Below, piece after piece: positions 44,513 through 55,884 of a DNA stretch of 64,000 bases; the first letter of the stretch is position 1; every line of letters starts with the position of its first letter. Origin of the DNA: Rhynchospora pubera (Eukaryota; Streptophyta; Magnoliopsida; Poales; Cyperaceae); assembly GCA_028095005.1 (NCBI GenBank), contig CM051462.1, positions 119,340,752 through 119,404,751 of the forward strand, written 5' to 3'. Position numbers and translations under genes: made by a program. A model generated the notes under the pieces. It had not been told where the DNA came from. It saw only the letters and a list, made by a program, of their open reading frames with translations, and did not search any database.

Positions 44513-47180
44513 ATGGGAGAGAGCGGGTCGGTTACACCGCCACAGCCGAAATCTCCACCTGAGTACCCAGATGTCAGCGGGAAGCACCGGCTTAAGGTGG
44601 CTGTTCAGTCTCTGAATCATGAGATTGACTACCTGGAGGTAGTTATTTTGTCTGCTTCTTCATTCTTTAATACATTTTTATGAACTTTTCAGTTCCGAAT
44701 TTACTGATTATTAGTTTATATAATTTGTGAATGTACTCCTCAATCTATTTGGGCTACATAACTCTCTTCACATTGTTTTTTGTCATCAAGACCAAAGAAG
44801 AAAGATGCATATACATTATGTTAATGAACTAGTTTTCAATAAATGATATTGGAAATACCTCATTATTTTGCAATTGTGCCTACTGTTATAGCATTAGTCT
44901 TGAAACTGATAGAACAATTTTGATGGCCTAAGGAAGACAACCACTGATGCCGTTATTTTTTATTACTGTATCATTTGGCATAGTAATTTTGTAAGTTATA
45001 ACAATCATAAACAATAATTTGCATACTTAATTATGCCATCTTTCAATATGCCATCTCTGCAATATTTGGAAGATCTCTGGGCATAATGTTGAGGGCAATC
45101 GTTGTCAGTTCACCAAATTTGTTGTTATTAATTTCTAATATGACTATGTTGGAATTTACAAGAAATTGCGTTAACAAAAATTAGCAAGTATTTTTAGACA
45201 CTATTTGGTGTTTGGAGGATTATAGCTATTTCGCTATTGCAACACAAAATTAGATCAGTGACTAGTTTAAAAAATCTGAGTTAACATGCTAACCTCACTA
45301 ACTCAATTCATGATCTAAGGTACCCAATGAAAATTTAGCTAGGTTGAGGGAATGTGAGTTTAATTCGTCATTGCAGTGTAATTGTTGATAAGTATGGATA
45401 TAATTTTGATGCAGCGTGAATTGAATTCCATGGAAAAAACAGTAGCTGCTTCCAGATGTTGCAAAGAGTATGTATAAGAACTTTCGATTTGTTGTTCTTT
45501 ATATATAGTTATTATTTGCTTTAATCAAGTGAAAATTAATAGTGAAATTGATTCTGGAAATATCTATATGTCTGCAAAGGGTTGAAATTTGATACTGAAG
45601 AGCAGATCAACAATTTTTATTAGTTGTGTTATGTACTGAATATAAAATGCAAAGACAAAATGCAAAGTTATATAATCCCGGCCGCTCATTCCCTTGAGTT
45701 TTGTAGCTTATCTATCATTAATTAGATACACAAGAACAACATTGGTGGCCATTTGCAAAACTTCATGATACCTTGTAATTGTTGTAGCGTGCGCCATCTA
45801 TCATCTTATAACAAATCAAATAAAAAAATTTTGAAATTTGAAAATTATAGCTTTAATTGCAAAAAAAAAAAAAACCCACAATGTACATAACTTCTGTAGT
45901 AAATCTAAAATTTGTTTGTTTTTGTAGTGAAAAAAAATGGTTTTAACAAATTTGTACCTGTGCAGGCTCAATGAATACGTGAGCAAGAATCCTGATCCAC
46001 TGATAAAGGTGTAGGTATTTTGAAACTTCTTCAGAGTACCATTACATCTCTGTACATTACTATTTCCATAATTGTTTTTTTTTTTTTTTAATTAAGCAGA
46101 CACAAGAAGCAGCGAAAGAAGTCATGTTGTGTGTGGGACATTTTCAGGTACGTACCTTATACAGCTGACAATCTCATTACATCACTTTACACATGTTATT
46201 TAGTTAGCTCACAGATCTGGTAATGGTTGCGTAAACTGGTTGCCTTGCCGGGTTTACATTGCACTCATTATTTGGTTCTTCATTTATTATTTTTCTTTTC
46301 TCGGTGTTGGGGATTGGGTTCCTATCATTTTTCTTTCAAGAAATTCTCAGCCATATATTGAATCAGTATATTAATTCATGTTAACTAAAAGATTTTGGGT
46401 AGTATCAATTCCTTTCATGATATGTACCAATATAAAACCTCTTATCTCATGCATTTTGAATTATGAACTTGCATTTTTGTTATAATTTGAGATAACTAAA
46501 AATATATTATACTTTTAGCTACAATACTGAAATTATCTTCTGTGAAAAAACCTTGCTCAACGTGGTTCTGTGAGAGATACAAAAAGAGATGAAGCAAGGT
46601 TTCAGTACTCAGTAGGCCAGCTTAGGAGGGCCTTCGATATATATCACAAAAAATAGAATCAACAAACCAGCCCAATAAAATATTATTGATATAAACTTGC
46701 ACTATGTCTATGCTCCACTGTTTTCAATCTTCAGAAATTAATATGGAGTTATGGACATTGAAGTATTGAACCTTATTCCAGCCTCAAATTAAAAACTTGG
46801 TCCAGCATTTTTGGGCTTCTACAAAATTGTGAGATCTTTACATGGAATCTACGAGTCTACGACTAACATTATTCCGCTTATATTTTATTAGAGCAATAGT
46901 ATGTTGCAGCTGGGTTGGGTTTTGCTGCACCAGAGGCTGTCTGTGCTGCTTCAGCCAACCTAAGAGATGTTGCTTGCAACTGAAGGACATTGTTTGTTGC
47001 CAGTGCTGCCATAAAGGCGTAAGGTGTGCCGAATGCAATTGCAGTAAGATCAGTTCCTGCAATTTGGAGAGCCCTTGTCCAGAGTGTTCTTGCAGGTGCG
47101 TCTGTTCCTGCTCGAGATGTGCCAAATCCTGCGGTTCTCCCATTTGTACCGGCTGTTGCAAAGGTTGTTGCCTATGTTGA
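44513..47180 (+). CDS. C-type heterotrimeric G-protein gamma subunit (AGG3/GS3/DEP1 class), 180 aa
   Basis: Gamma subunit that pairs with G-beta at the plasma membrane; in this class it affects organ size, seed traits and stress signalling. Exons: 44513-44638, 45415-45467, 45966-46010, 46100-46147, 46910-47180; 543 nt in all. Residues about 22-75 are the gamma domain: KHRLKVAVQSLNHEIDYLER, then ASRCCKELNEYVSKNPDPLI. A basic stretch (HKKQRKKSCC, 76-85) follows, then a tail in which 29 of about 90 residues are Cys. This replaces the C-terminal prenylation CaaX of A-type subunits and defines the plant-specific C class. The exon 3 donor was chosen at GTAGGT (46011) because it alone keeps exons 4 and 5 in the Cys-rich frame; the earlier GTGTAG donor would put exon 4 out of frame. 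The tail is shorter than that of some relatives. No lesion seen. Confidence 0.9.
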
Positions 47181-47493
47181 TTTTACTAGAGAATTAGGTT
47201 ACTAAATAGTTTGGCCTATTTATTTTTTAGGGTAAAACCTTATTGCTGAAGTGAATTTTTTTATGTTGAGTTTTATAGGTTAGGAAGTTCCGTGCTCCAT
47301 ATTATTACTTTTTGTTACACAGTGTATTTTGGTGTGGAAATATTATGTACTTTAGCATGATAATAGTTGTTATACAAGTCCATGCGTTGTACTGTACGTG
47401 GTAAGAATGAAAAAATTTTGTAATGTGAAGCAGTTGATATTCAGTTTTATTCAACATTAATTCAATATTTTTGTATCTGAAGTAAGATACACA
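47181..47493 (+). other. 3' flank of the G-gamma gene
   Basis: T-rich sequence fitting a 3' untranslated region; AATGAA near 47406 is a possible weak polyadenylation signal. Confidence 0.4.
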
Positions 47494-47630
47494 TTAGAAA
47501 AACAACTGAGACCCGTGAGTAGCGGCGAGTGAGAACTGGTTTTAGGTAGCAACTAGCAAGTGATTGAACGAGCCCGTTTTTAAAGTGAAATGAACTCCGG
47601 AACTGGGTTTGAAAGAAATCCTCGGTGCTT
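47494..47630 (+). other. organellar large-subunit rRNA fragment (probably mitochondrial 26S)
   Basis: GAGACCCGTGAGTAGCGGCGAG matches in form the universally conserved domain I of bacterial-type 23S/26S rRNA (there ...CCGAGAT-CC--AGTAGCGGCGAGCGAA). The following ATTGAACGAGCCCGTTT and GGGTTTGAAAGAAATCCTCG fit my memory of the plant mitochondrial 26S sequence. Only about 137 bp is present, with no rRNA context, so this is a nuclear copy of organelle DNA, not a gene. The choice of mitochondrion over chloroplast is inference. Confidence 0.55.
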
Positions 47631-49966
47631 TCATTTGATTTGTTGTGGATTGGATGATGGTAAAACAGAGTCAAATTGTCTTTTTTTATTGTTTTTCAGT
47701 TGAAAATTGATAATTTCTTTTCTTTTCGATATTATAGATGATAAACAAGATATGATGATGAAACAAAATTGAGGAAACAAAGTAAATAGACAGTGCAATT
47801 ACTTTTTGGACTTTGAACAGAGTTTGGACTTAGTGAACAGAGGACTATATATTAATTGCGTTGCCTATCTGAGGATACTGCAATAGTTCATCCTCTACAA
47901 GTTTGACAGTTGACGGATTTTCTACTTTGAAGCTAAAAAACATTACATTTTTTATTAGGGGTGTATACAGAAAATTTTCACTAGAATCAAGGATGCCATT
48001 TCTATGATTATAAATCAAAATTCTAACTTTAATGTATAAATTGTAGAAATACAATGATCATATATAGCGAGTAATAATCAGAGAAACTAGAATCAATTTC
48101 AAAATTGAGCCTAATTAATACAAATCGATAGTTTTGACAAAAGGATCAATTGAGCCTAATTTTTACACCGTAAATCTGCCCCTATACCCGCTACCTAGTT
48201 TATCCAAAAAAAAAAAAAAAAAATCTGCCCCTATATTGATGGAGACTCGATTTCGGAATTGATTTTTAGCAACTTCAGCAATTGTATGAGTTGCCTTTTT
48301 GTCTCTTTAAGATCTCTATGTACTATAGGGTTTCAGTGATATCATAGTTAATAGTTTAATATTGTTGTGCTTGATTAATTATCAATCAAAGCATAATTGT
48401 GGTCTATAACTCTAGTATTGTTCCAATCACACTACAATTGGTCTGACCTGTTTATAGCATATTGATTACTCTGTTTTATTTAATGGAATCCGTAGGAATT
48501 TGCTAGTACAGTACCAAAACTAATATGTTAACTAGAGCTGCTCAAAATGATCATGTAGTTCATTTAAACCACTACCAACCCAACTTGCTGGATCAGTGAC
48601 TAAATGATGTTTAAATGACACTAAGTTTAACACACGTCCCATTTTAAACTATTAGAAACTTTTGAAAAATATGTTTACTCAATCGCCATTGTGATCGCTA
48701 CAAACAACCATTTTTTATTAATCAAGGTTGAAATCGGACTGAATATCCCAAAAAATAATATTATGACAGCAACAAACAATTGATTCTAGGGAAGCCGGCT
48801 GACATAAAAAAACAAAAAAAACATATACACTTGCTTCTTTCTAATAAATCATTTTACTATGTACTTTTGTTTTTCCAAGTTTCACTAACAGTCCCACAAA
48901 AATCCATTAGTTTGATAACTTTGGCAACCATTGTAAATACCTCATAATTTAAAATCCAACCCTTAAAGTATGATCTATACTATATCCATATCATATAAAT
49001 AAAAATAGATGAAACTTAAAGCTGTGATTGCTGATATTTGATGATCTTTAATGAAATACTATATAACATTTAATACACATGAAATTTTATATACAACGTA
49101 TGGATTATATTAACAACATGTTTTTTATAAGATTTTTATTTAAAGTTCTTTTTAATTTAATTCGAGAAACATTGTGCCGATAGTTATCAAAATAAAAATG
49201 TTTTTAGTGGATCCTAACTCATTTTTTTTTTTTCAAAACACTGTGGATTTGGTGAGTCCACAAAAATATAAAAATCTAAAGACTGATCTTAGGCTGATAG
49301 CCAACATAAATATCTGTGTCATGTGGACCCATGCTGACATGGATACATTAAATTAGCACCTGAAAAGAAGTTTCTGGAGAATGTTAAATGTACCTTCCAC
49401 ATCATGAAGACTCAAATCGGAATATAAGTGCGATTCCAAGATACTTTAATAATATTATGTTTGTGCATTGACTACTAATATAGAACTGAACTATAATTGC
49501 TTACCAACAGCCAAATATTAGGTGGCATTTTAGTTGGATTATTTTATTCTTTGGGTTGAATCAGATTCCCAAAACGAAAGCAAATGGTAAGACTAAATAA
49601 AAGATTTTGACGTGCTGTGATATGTATGAACTACTGGACTATTTAATAAACAGCAGCGACGATTCATAATACATTTATGCACCACAAATTATATTTAAAA
49701 AAGCTAAATCTCCTTTATCTAAAATAATCGTCAAATTTCAACCAAGTTTAGATAAACCTCAAAAAAAAAAATTTGTTCCCCCACACAGAATTGCACTTTA
49801 AGAATTAAAAAAAATAACTGCATGTTAATTAATTGTCCTTTTAGGAACTGATATATTGCTACTAAAGAAATATCGTTGTTGTTGCTATTAGTTCGGTTCA
49901 ATTATTATAATAGTCCACTTCAAAATCTTATGGAATCATCATTCATCTAAGGTTAAAAACTAATAG
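47631..49966. other. intergenic, no gene seen
   Basis: About 2.3 kb. TCTGCCCCTATA occurs twice around a poly-A run near 48205. Short open frames (47845-48054, 49174-49356) have no recognisable content. Confidence 0.4.
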
Positions 49967-50381
49967 GAGAAAGTTTAATATGCACCATAGTGCATAGGAC
50001 ATTCCGTGCACCACGGACTTTTTCGGAAATATTTTTATAAATTGACAAATCTAATTCAACCAATCTAATCTACATATTGAAATCTCATACCAAACCAAAA
50101 TTTATAATTTTTGAGATTTTATTACTATTTTTTTCGAATTTTTTAAAACATGCCTTTTTTGGAATGTTGTACTATTTACAATTTTCCATAAATGGCATGT
50201 CTTAAAAAATTCTAAAAAAATAGTAATAAAATCTCAAAAATTGTAAAATTTGGTTTTCTATGAGATTTCAATATGTAGATTAGATTGGTTAAATTAGATT
50301 TGTCAATTTACAAAAATACCCCCGAAAAAGTTCGCGGTGCACGGAATGCCCTATGCACTATAGTGCATATTAAACTTTCTC
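49967..50381. mobile_element. MULE-type palindromic MITE, copy 2
   Basis: Complete 415-bp copy. Ends are GAGAAAGTTTAATATGCACC and its complement. AAACTAATAG is duplicated at 49957-49966 and 50382-50391, exactly 10 bp. The two arms, each about 190 bp, are near-perfect inverted repeats. Confidence 0.93.
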
Positions 50382-50391
50382 AAACTAATAG

Positions 50392-50967
50392 TATGTTTGG
50401 TTTCGCCAGAGCTAGCTAGTTCATTGCTATTACAGTTTTTTTTTTGGGGGCTTCTTCTCTAGTTTCGAGATATATGCCTTTCTAGTGTTTCTACACAAAA
50501 GATTATTTTTTTTGCTTATAAGGTGTGAACCAAAAAAAAAATTTAAAGTAAAATTCTGTTGTATTTAAATTGAACTTTTTATTAAGATAAGATGGGTAAA
50601 AAGCCTACCAACTTATTTCAGATTTAAGTTTCCAACCAGTAACCTTAAAATTGGGTTGTTTTTTGCCACTAGACCAAATCTGATTCTCGTATAAACAGAA
50701 CTTGGACAATGGATTTGAAAAAAGCCTAACGGTAAACAAAGATTTATTACTTATTAGTACTGTGGATAGTATTTTTTTGGTACGGGGCTATCGAATATGT
50801 CTCTGTTTAAATGGAACTAATTTCTTATTTCTAAATTACAAGCTTGCACAAAACCACAAAATTATTTGCATCCTTTTGGCGTTTTATTCTTCTCAACAAT
50901 TTAGATGCCTTCTATTAATTGAAGTACATATGTCAAATCTAATTAATTGATTTGTTTTTTTTAAGTA
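50392..50967. other. intergenic, no gene seen
   Basis: AT-rich. The 82-codon frame at 50702-50950 has no recognisable domain. Confidence 0.4.
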
Positions 50968-51440
50968 AGGTTGCACTACCAATATTTTGATTGTCCCCAA
51001 AAATCAACATTTTGTTATTAAGTTTTTTTTTTTAAGAGATGCTAGGTAGAGACTACCATTTTTTTTTGGTATTAAGTTATTATTTCAAATTTTAAATTCA
51101 AACGTTAAATTCACACCATTGATCTTATTTAATTTAACATTTGATGTGTTTTCGTATAAGTTTTGTAAATTTTGAAATTTATTTGACACTCGATCAAGAG
51201 ATAGAAAAACAAACAAATCTTATTAACTATGAAAGAATTGTTATAATACATTCATGTTTTAGTCTTTGATCGAGTATAAAATGAACTTCAAAATTTATAA
51301 AACTTATATGAAAATACATTGCTCGTTAAATTAAATAAGATCAATGATTTGGATTTAACATTTGAATTTTAAAATTTGAAAGAATAACTTAATAGCAAAA
51401 TGTTGTATTTGGGGTAACCAAAATGTTGGTTGCGAAATTT
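50968..51440. mobile_element. palindromic MITE, GGTTGCACTACCAATATTTT type
   Basis: The left arm (AAAATCAACATTTTGTTATTAAGTT region) is mirrored on the right by AACTTAATAGCAAAATGTTG. Inner parts mirror each other through AATTTAACATTTGATGTGTT and its complement around a centre near 51220. Ends are approximate. A 45-bp insertion interrupts the left arm. Confidence 0.65.
51025..51069 (-). mobile_element. 45-bp LINE 3'-end micro-insertion
   Basis: TATTAAGTT is duplicated at 51016-51024 and 51070-51078. The insert carries poly-T and AGAGATGCTAGGTAGAGAC, close to AGAGATGCTCTACCTAG, which follows the poly-T of the LINE at 55885. It is absent from the mirror arm of the host MITE. Confidence 0.6.
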
Positions 51441-53464
51441 TCCTCTTGTTTTTTTTTTATTGTATATGTATATAGTATAAACACAAAACAATCGGAGTAA
51501 TATAAATTGGAAAAGGAAAAAAATATTGATTATTGCAAACAAGTCAAAGCTTAGCTATCAATCTGTGTTAGTGAAAATTCATTTTAATGGCTTCCAGTAG
51601 AAACTTGCTTTTTTAGTAAATGATAACGATAAAAAGGGGGGAAAAAACTTTCTACCATATTAAGTAATTAACACAGTGAGTCAGCAAATGAAATCTTGGT
51701 CTATCATATCCAAGGAATCACCATCATGCCAACGCTACTATAGCCAATTTGAGGAGACAAATAATTCTCAGTAGCTCAATTATTTCACCAGACAACAGCA
51801 AATGCCCACTGGAAGTGACGTTGAGACCAAGATAATTACTTGCTGCTCAATCCTGGGCTTAAATTACGGGTCTCAATTCTCGCCAAGTCACCTGCTCACC
51901 TCCACGTAATCTCCCTTGTGCGTGTAAAATGCTACTTTTGTCATTTTCTAATTTGTTCACATTATATGGTATATGGAACTTCCTAAAAGAAGCGGTCAAA
52001 TATTACTGCTGCAAAAAGAAATTATAAGATTATGCATGAATATCGGATTGTATGCATTTAAAAACTTACAAATATACATGAAATTGAAAAAAAAAAGTTT
52101 CAACTAAATATATTTATTTAGTATTCTTATTATTATACAAGTAATTTTAAAGAAAATTCATACTCAAATCTCATAAAAATATGATCAATGCTGATCACCT
52201 CAAATAACTAAAAATTTCTAATTTCTATTTCTCGGTGTATAATTTTTTTTATATTTTCTTTTCAAGAATTTTACCTTCCATAAAATATGCATAACAGAGG
52301 GTTTATTGTTTCATTGCTGCTGCGACGATGCAAGCTAGCCATGTCCTGGCAGAGCAGGTCTGTCGTTGAAACAAGCACGTAATCATAATTTCACAAATAG
52401 TTTCGTCAATTATTATCAATAGAACATGCCTGGTGTCACTTTCGCTAAGAAGGGATGGACCAGATCAGAACTCAGAAGTTCCAAGGATCTCCTTCAAATT
52501 ATTTTCTCAATGGTTCCAAAAATTTTCATGGGATAAAGAGGTCAACAACTATATAATGTTAATTTGACTCTAGGAATTAAAAGAGCAAAAGAAACAATAC
52601 ATTTGTCCTTCATAGTTCTCTGCCTTCTCAAATCAAATATATATCCTCAGTCAGGTTATTCTATGCTTAATTTTTTTTTTTTTTGTATATGTTTTGTCAC
52701 AACGTTAAACAATAAAAAAAAATTTAAAAGAAAAGAAAAATAGAAAGAATTCGGTTTGGATTATGGACTAGAGAATAATTAAAATACAATAATTAATGTG
52801 CCGAAGAAATAAGTAAGTTCAGAAGTAAAATACTGGTGGCTTATAAGATGCAAATGATCGAGAGTATGAGACAGATATTCTCTGTTCTGTTGTGCTTATG
52901 TTCGCAAAAATATATGAATTAATATGGATAAAGATCTAGTTTTGAGTTATGAAAAGAATGCCACTGTCATATTCAATCCGAATAAAAACCGATGCGATGT
53001 CAAATTTTTTTCAAAATTTGTATTTATACAATTAAATTTTTCATTTTTATCTTTCAAATATTGATGGTGAACTTCCGATGACTCCGCTGTGATGATCATA
53101 CATTGACAAGGCGGGCGGATGAGGTATAACCGTATAAGACAGAACGTACCATTACTTGAATCAGTTGCATATATTCTCAATAAAAAAATAAAATCTATAC
53201 AATTTTACAATATTGTAATCAAAAGTACAACTGATCCGGACTAATTTTCTTGCCCAGAAGCAATCCTCAGCTAGCTACTCCTTCTAGAAGCATTCTACAC
53301 TGTATCATAAGCTACAGCCCCAACTGCTCCTGGTGGAGAGTTTTTAGTAATTAAGGGGAAAATAAATAATCATAAGGCCTCTTTTATCTTTTCCATTATG
53401 GTAAAACTAATCTATAATTACATTTAAAAACTTTCACAGAGAAAGAGAGGCTTCTGAGTTCTGA
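51441..53464. other. intergenic, no gene seen
   Basis: About 2 kb. Nothing recognisable on either strand; the minus-strand frame at 52947-53180 is rejected. The last 200 bp is the likely 3' region of the DUF1677 gene. Confidence 0.4.
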
Positions 53465-53908
53465 TCAAATAGTTTTACTGAGCGCAGACAAGCAGCTCTC
53501 GCTGCGAGGCAGCTCCCTTGCCATGAAAGGGGTTCCCATTTTCGTCCTCGGAGAATTCGGTGTTGACCTGACAGCACGTGGTGACCCGGTGAGGCCCCGT
53601 CGAAGCAGCTGGGACAGAGCTGCTACCAACACTTCACCTCCCTCAGGCGGTGGTGTGCGAATGCCACGGTAGAAATTCGCATGGCGGGCCACGGCCTCCT
53701 CGATTGAGATCGGTGTGAGAGAGCGAACTCGTTCCTCCTTGATGGCGTCGCCACACAGGCCGCACACCCAGTGACCAGCATATGTTTGCCGGATTTGGTT
53801 TGCGTATCTTGGCGTGCACTCCTCGACCAGGCTACAGCACTCGCAGATCGCAGTTTCCACTTCTTGCATCGGTACAGTTGTATCGGGTAGCTCCATGATG
53901 GGACTCAT
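53465..53908 (-). CDS. DUF1677 family protein, 147 aa
   Basis: Small plant protein of unknown function. The conserved block starts with CECCSLVEECTPRY (Cys 22, 24, 25, 31), followed by GHWVCGLCGDAIKEE (Cys 49, 52) and the EAVARHANFY segment; the six Cys look like a metal-binding module. The C-terminal third is Ser/Pro/Arg-rich and disordered (RSTPNSPRTK) and ends SCLSALSKTI. No signal peptide or membrane segment. The frame is open nine codons further upstream, but an acceptor (CACAG) ends at 53914, so the first ATG of the spliced mRNA is at 53908 (MSPIMELPD). A second Met four codons on is possible. GC content is far above the surroundings, as expected for a functional gene. Confidence 0.88.
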   Translation of the reverse strand: MSPIMELPDTTVPMQEVETAICECCSLVEECTPRYANQIRQTYAGHWVCGLCGDAIKEERVRSLTPISIEEAVARHANFYRGIRTPPPEGGEVLVAALSQLLRRGLTGSPRAVRSTPNSPRTKMGTPFMARELPRSESCLSALSKTI

Positions 53909-53913
53909 AAGTG

Positions 53914-54265
53914 CTGTGATGAAGTAGAGAAACATAAATGAGATTTTGGTACTTCATGATGAAAGGAGCTCTTTTGCACATTTTTTATTTTTCAAAATTC
54001 TATATTAATTGTTGGCAACTACAATTAATTGTGACCGGTGGAAAATCAATGAATCTTTTGAACTTGGATCAAGTACCAATTGTATAATAAACACCAATGT
54101 GAACTCTACGACAATCTTAGCAATCATGATATTACAATAATAGAACAGACAACAAAAATAAAATTTGAAATTTCCTCATTGAAGCGACCAACTCGTGATC
54201 AGAGAAAATTACAAACTCAATGGAGAATATAAAAAAATAATAAATAAGAAGAAATGAAAAGGTAC
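53914..54265 (-). other. 5'-leader intron of the DUF1677 gene
   Basis: On the minus strand the donor AAG|GTACC starts at 54265 and the acceptor TTCATCACAG ends at 53914, giving 352 bp, AT-rich. Upstream exon sequence (54266 to about 54400) is a purine-rich leader, with a TTATATGG TATA-like site around 54414-54421. Predicted from signals only. Confidence 0.5.
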
Positions 54266-54421
54266 CTTGAGATTAGATGAAACTTGAAAGAATAAAGTAA
54301 GAAGTAGATTTGATTAGTTAATAAAACTTGAACTATCTCTCCTTCTCCCATACACAGGAGATCTCTCTAGCTTCTTCCTCTTCTCCTTCTTTACTAATTA
54401 ACAATTCATCCATGGCCATAT

Positions 54422-54909
54422 AAGAGCTTAACCCCAGTTAAATACTCCTAAATCTCTCTCTGTGTAACAAATCTCTCAACAAAATTAACTCCCTCCGCGT
54501 ATCTCTCTCTCTTTAATTTCTGTGGTTATAACCCCCTCTCTCCGTTTCGGATCTGTTTTTTCCTGTTTTCCCTTTTTGCTGTTTCTGGTTTTGCTGTGTG
54601 TTTCTCTCTTTCTCCGAGGTGGCAAAGAGGTTAAATACCGGAAGGGATGTAGCGAGTGGGGCCCACGCAAATGATTGAAGGTTGGTGGGGTTAGGGTACA
54701 CTTGGGCTTGGGAGATCAGAGAAAGTGGTGCCAATGCCAGTGCCACGTTGGTAGATAAGTTTGGTGCGTATAGTTGAAGGATGCCCAATAATTTGTCAGT
54801 TAGACTGGGTGTATAACTGGAACGGACCTGCGCTCTAACTAAGGTTGAGAAAAAAATCATCATAAAGAAAAGGTTAAGAAAGATAAATTATTTGTATTTA
54901 ACAAATAAC
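54422..54909. other. upstream region of the DUF1677 gene
   Basis: Overlapping minus-strand frames at 54485-54670 and 54513-54863 are low-complexity or promoter sequence and are not accepted as genes. Confidence 0.4.
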
Positions 54910-54922
54910 AAGGAAATATTTT

Positions 54923-55095
54923 GAGAACCAGCTCTTGATCTAGTGGTAAAAAGCAATGCATCTTGATTCCTTGAGTGAAAGGTCGCAAGTTCGAAACCTG
55001 ATTGAGGGATCTTTCATAGATGTTTAATAATAATTTAAATTTAAATTTAAATTTAAAAAAATTGGGTGGCTTAGACCTCCAATTTATCTTAAAAA
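54923..55095 (+). mobile_element. tRNA-derived SINE
   Basis: TGATCTAGTGGTAA (A-box type) and GGTCGCAAGTTCGAAACC (B-box type) are spaced as in a tRNA-like Pol III promoter. The body ends in an A-rich tail. The 13-bp sequence AAGGAAATATTTT flanks both sides (54910-54922 and 55096-55108). The internal run of ATTTAAATTTAAATTTAAA is a small tandem repeat. Confidence 0.88.
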
Positions 55096-55108
55096 AAGGA
55101 AATATTTT

Positions 55109-55884
55109 CATGAGCGACATACTTGATACTTCTCATAAAATATTGTAGATTTTAATTTTCTTTTATAAAATCAATGTTAGAAAAAAAAATGAAATGTATT
55201 TCCCAAGTTAACATGATTATAAATGTAAACTCTTAATTTTTTATAGAAGGAAGTAAAAAGAATCATGAAAAAATTATTTGAGCATATTACTTGAGAAAAG
55301 AAAGTGATCATTTGTTGTTTTTTTTTAAAATATTAATTAATACATATAACTTCAACTTATGGCATTACACCCTATTCTTTTTAGCAATTAAAATTGTTTT
55401 ATTTATAGCTATTTTATTGTAAAGGTAACCTTCAGATCAATTGTACTACTTGTTATTTCTTAAAAGTTGTTAGAAAAAACTATAGTTAGTAAGGATCGTA
55501 GTTGGAAATTCATGTCACTAGGGTCCATAATTTTTTTTAAATAAATAAATGTACAAAGGAAAGACACTATATGATTAGTGAAGAAGTGGAAAGATGATTC
55601 GTCAAGAACGAATGTGACTTGGGTTATTGTGCAATTTCTTAGGAGTTGTTGCTCGGTTCAAATCAAATACGACCCGGCCATCTAGATCTTTCAAGTTTCT
55701 AAGATGGGTCCTTGACTCCATTTCATGTGTTTTTTTTATTTATAAATCAGTCCTATCTGAAGTAAATTGCCAGATGTGTCCCATGAACCATCAAAACTAC
55801 GCTAACTCTGCCCCTGAGTTTGTACGATGCCTTTCATTTTGTGGTGTAATTCTTAAAATAAAAACTTTTGAAGATAATTATCAA
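55109..55884. other. intergenic, no gene seen
   Basis: AT-rich. The 89-codon frame at 55627-55896 runs into the LINE poly-T and is rejected. Confidence 0.4.

Noticed and set aside
46000..46150. G-gamma exon 4 read as TQEAAKEVM... after the GTGTAG donor
   Set aside because: This frame does not join the Cys-rich exon; the GTAGGT donor 2 bp later gives a continuous family-like protein.
46838..47161. 107-codon antisense frame
   Set aside because: It is the Gln/Leu-rich shadow of the Cys-rich G-gamma tail exon on the other strand.
54513..54863. 116-codon minus-strand frame upstream of DUF1677
   Set aside because: It lies in promoter or leader sequence, overlaps another random frame and has no domain.
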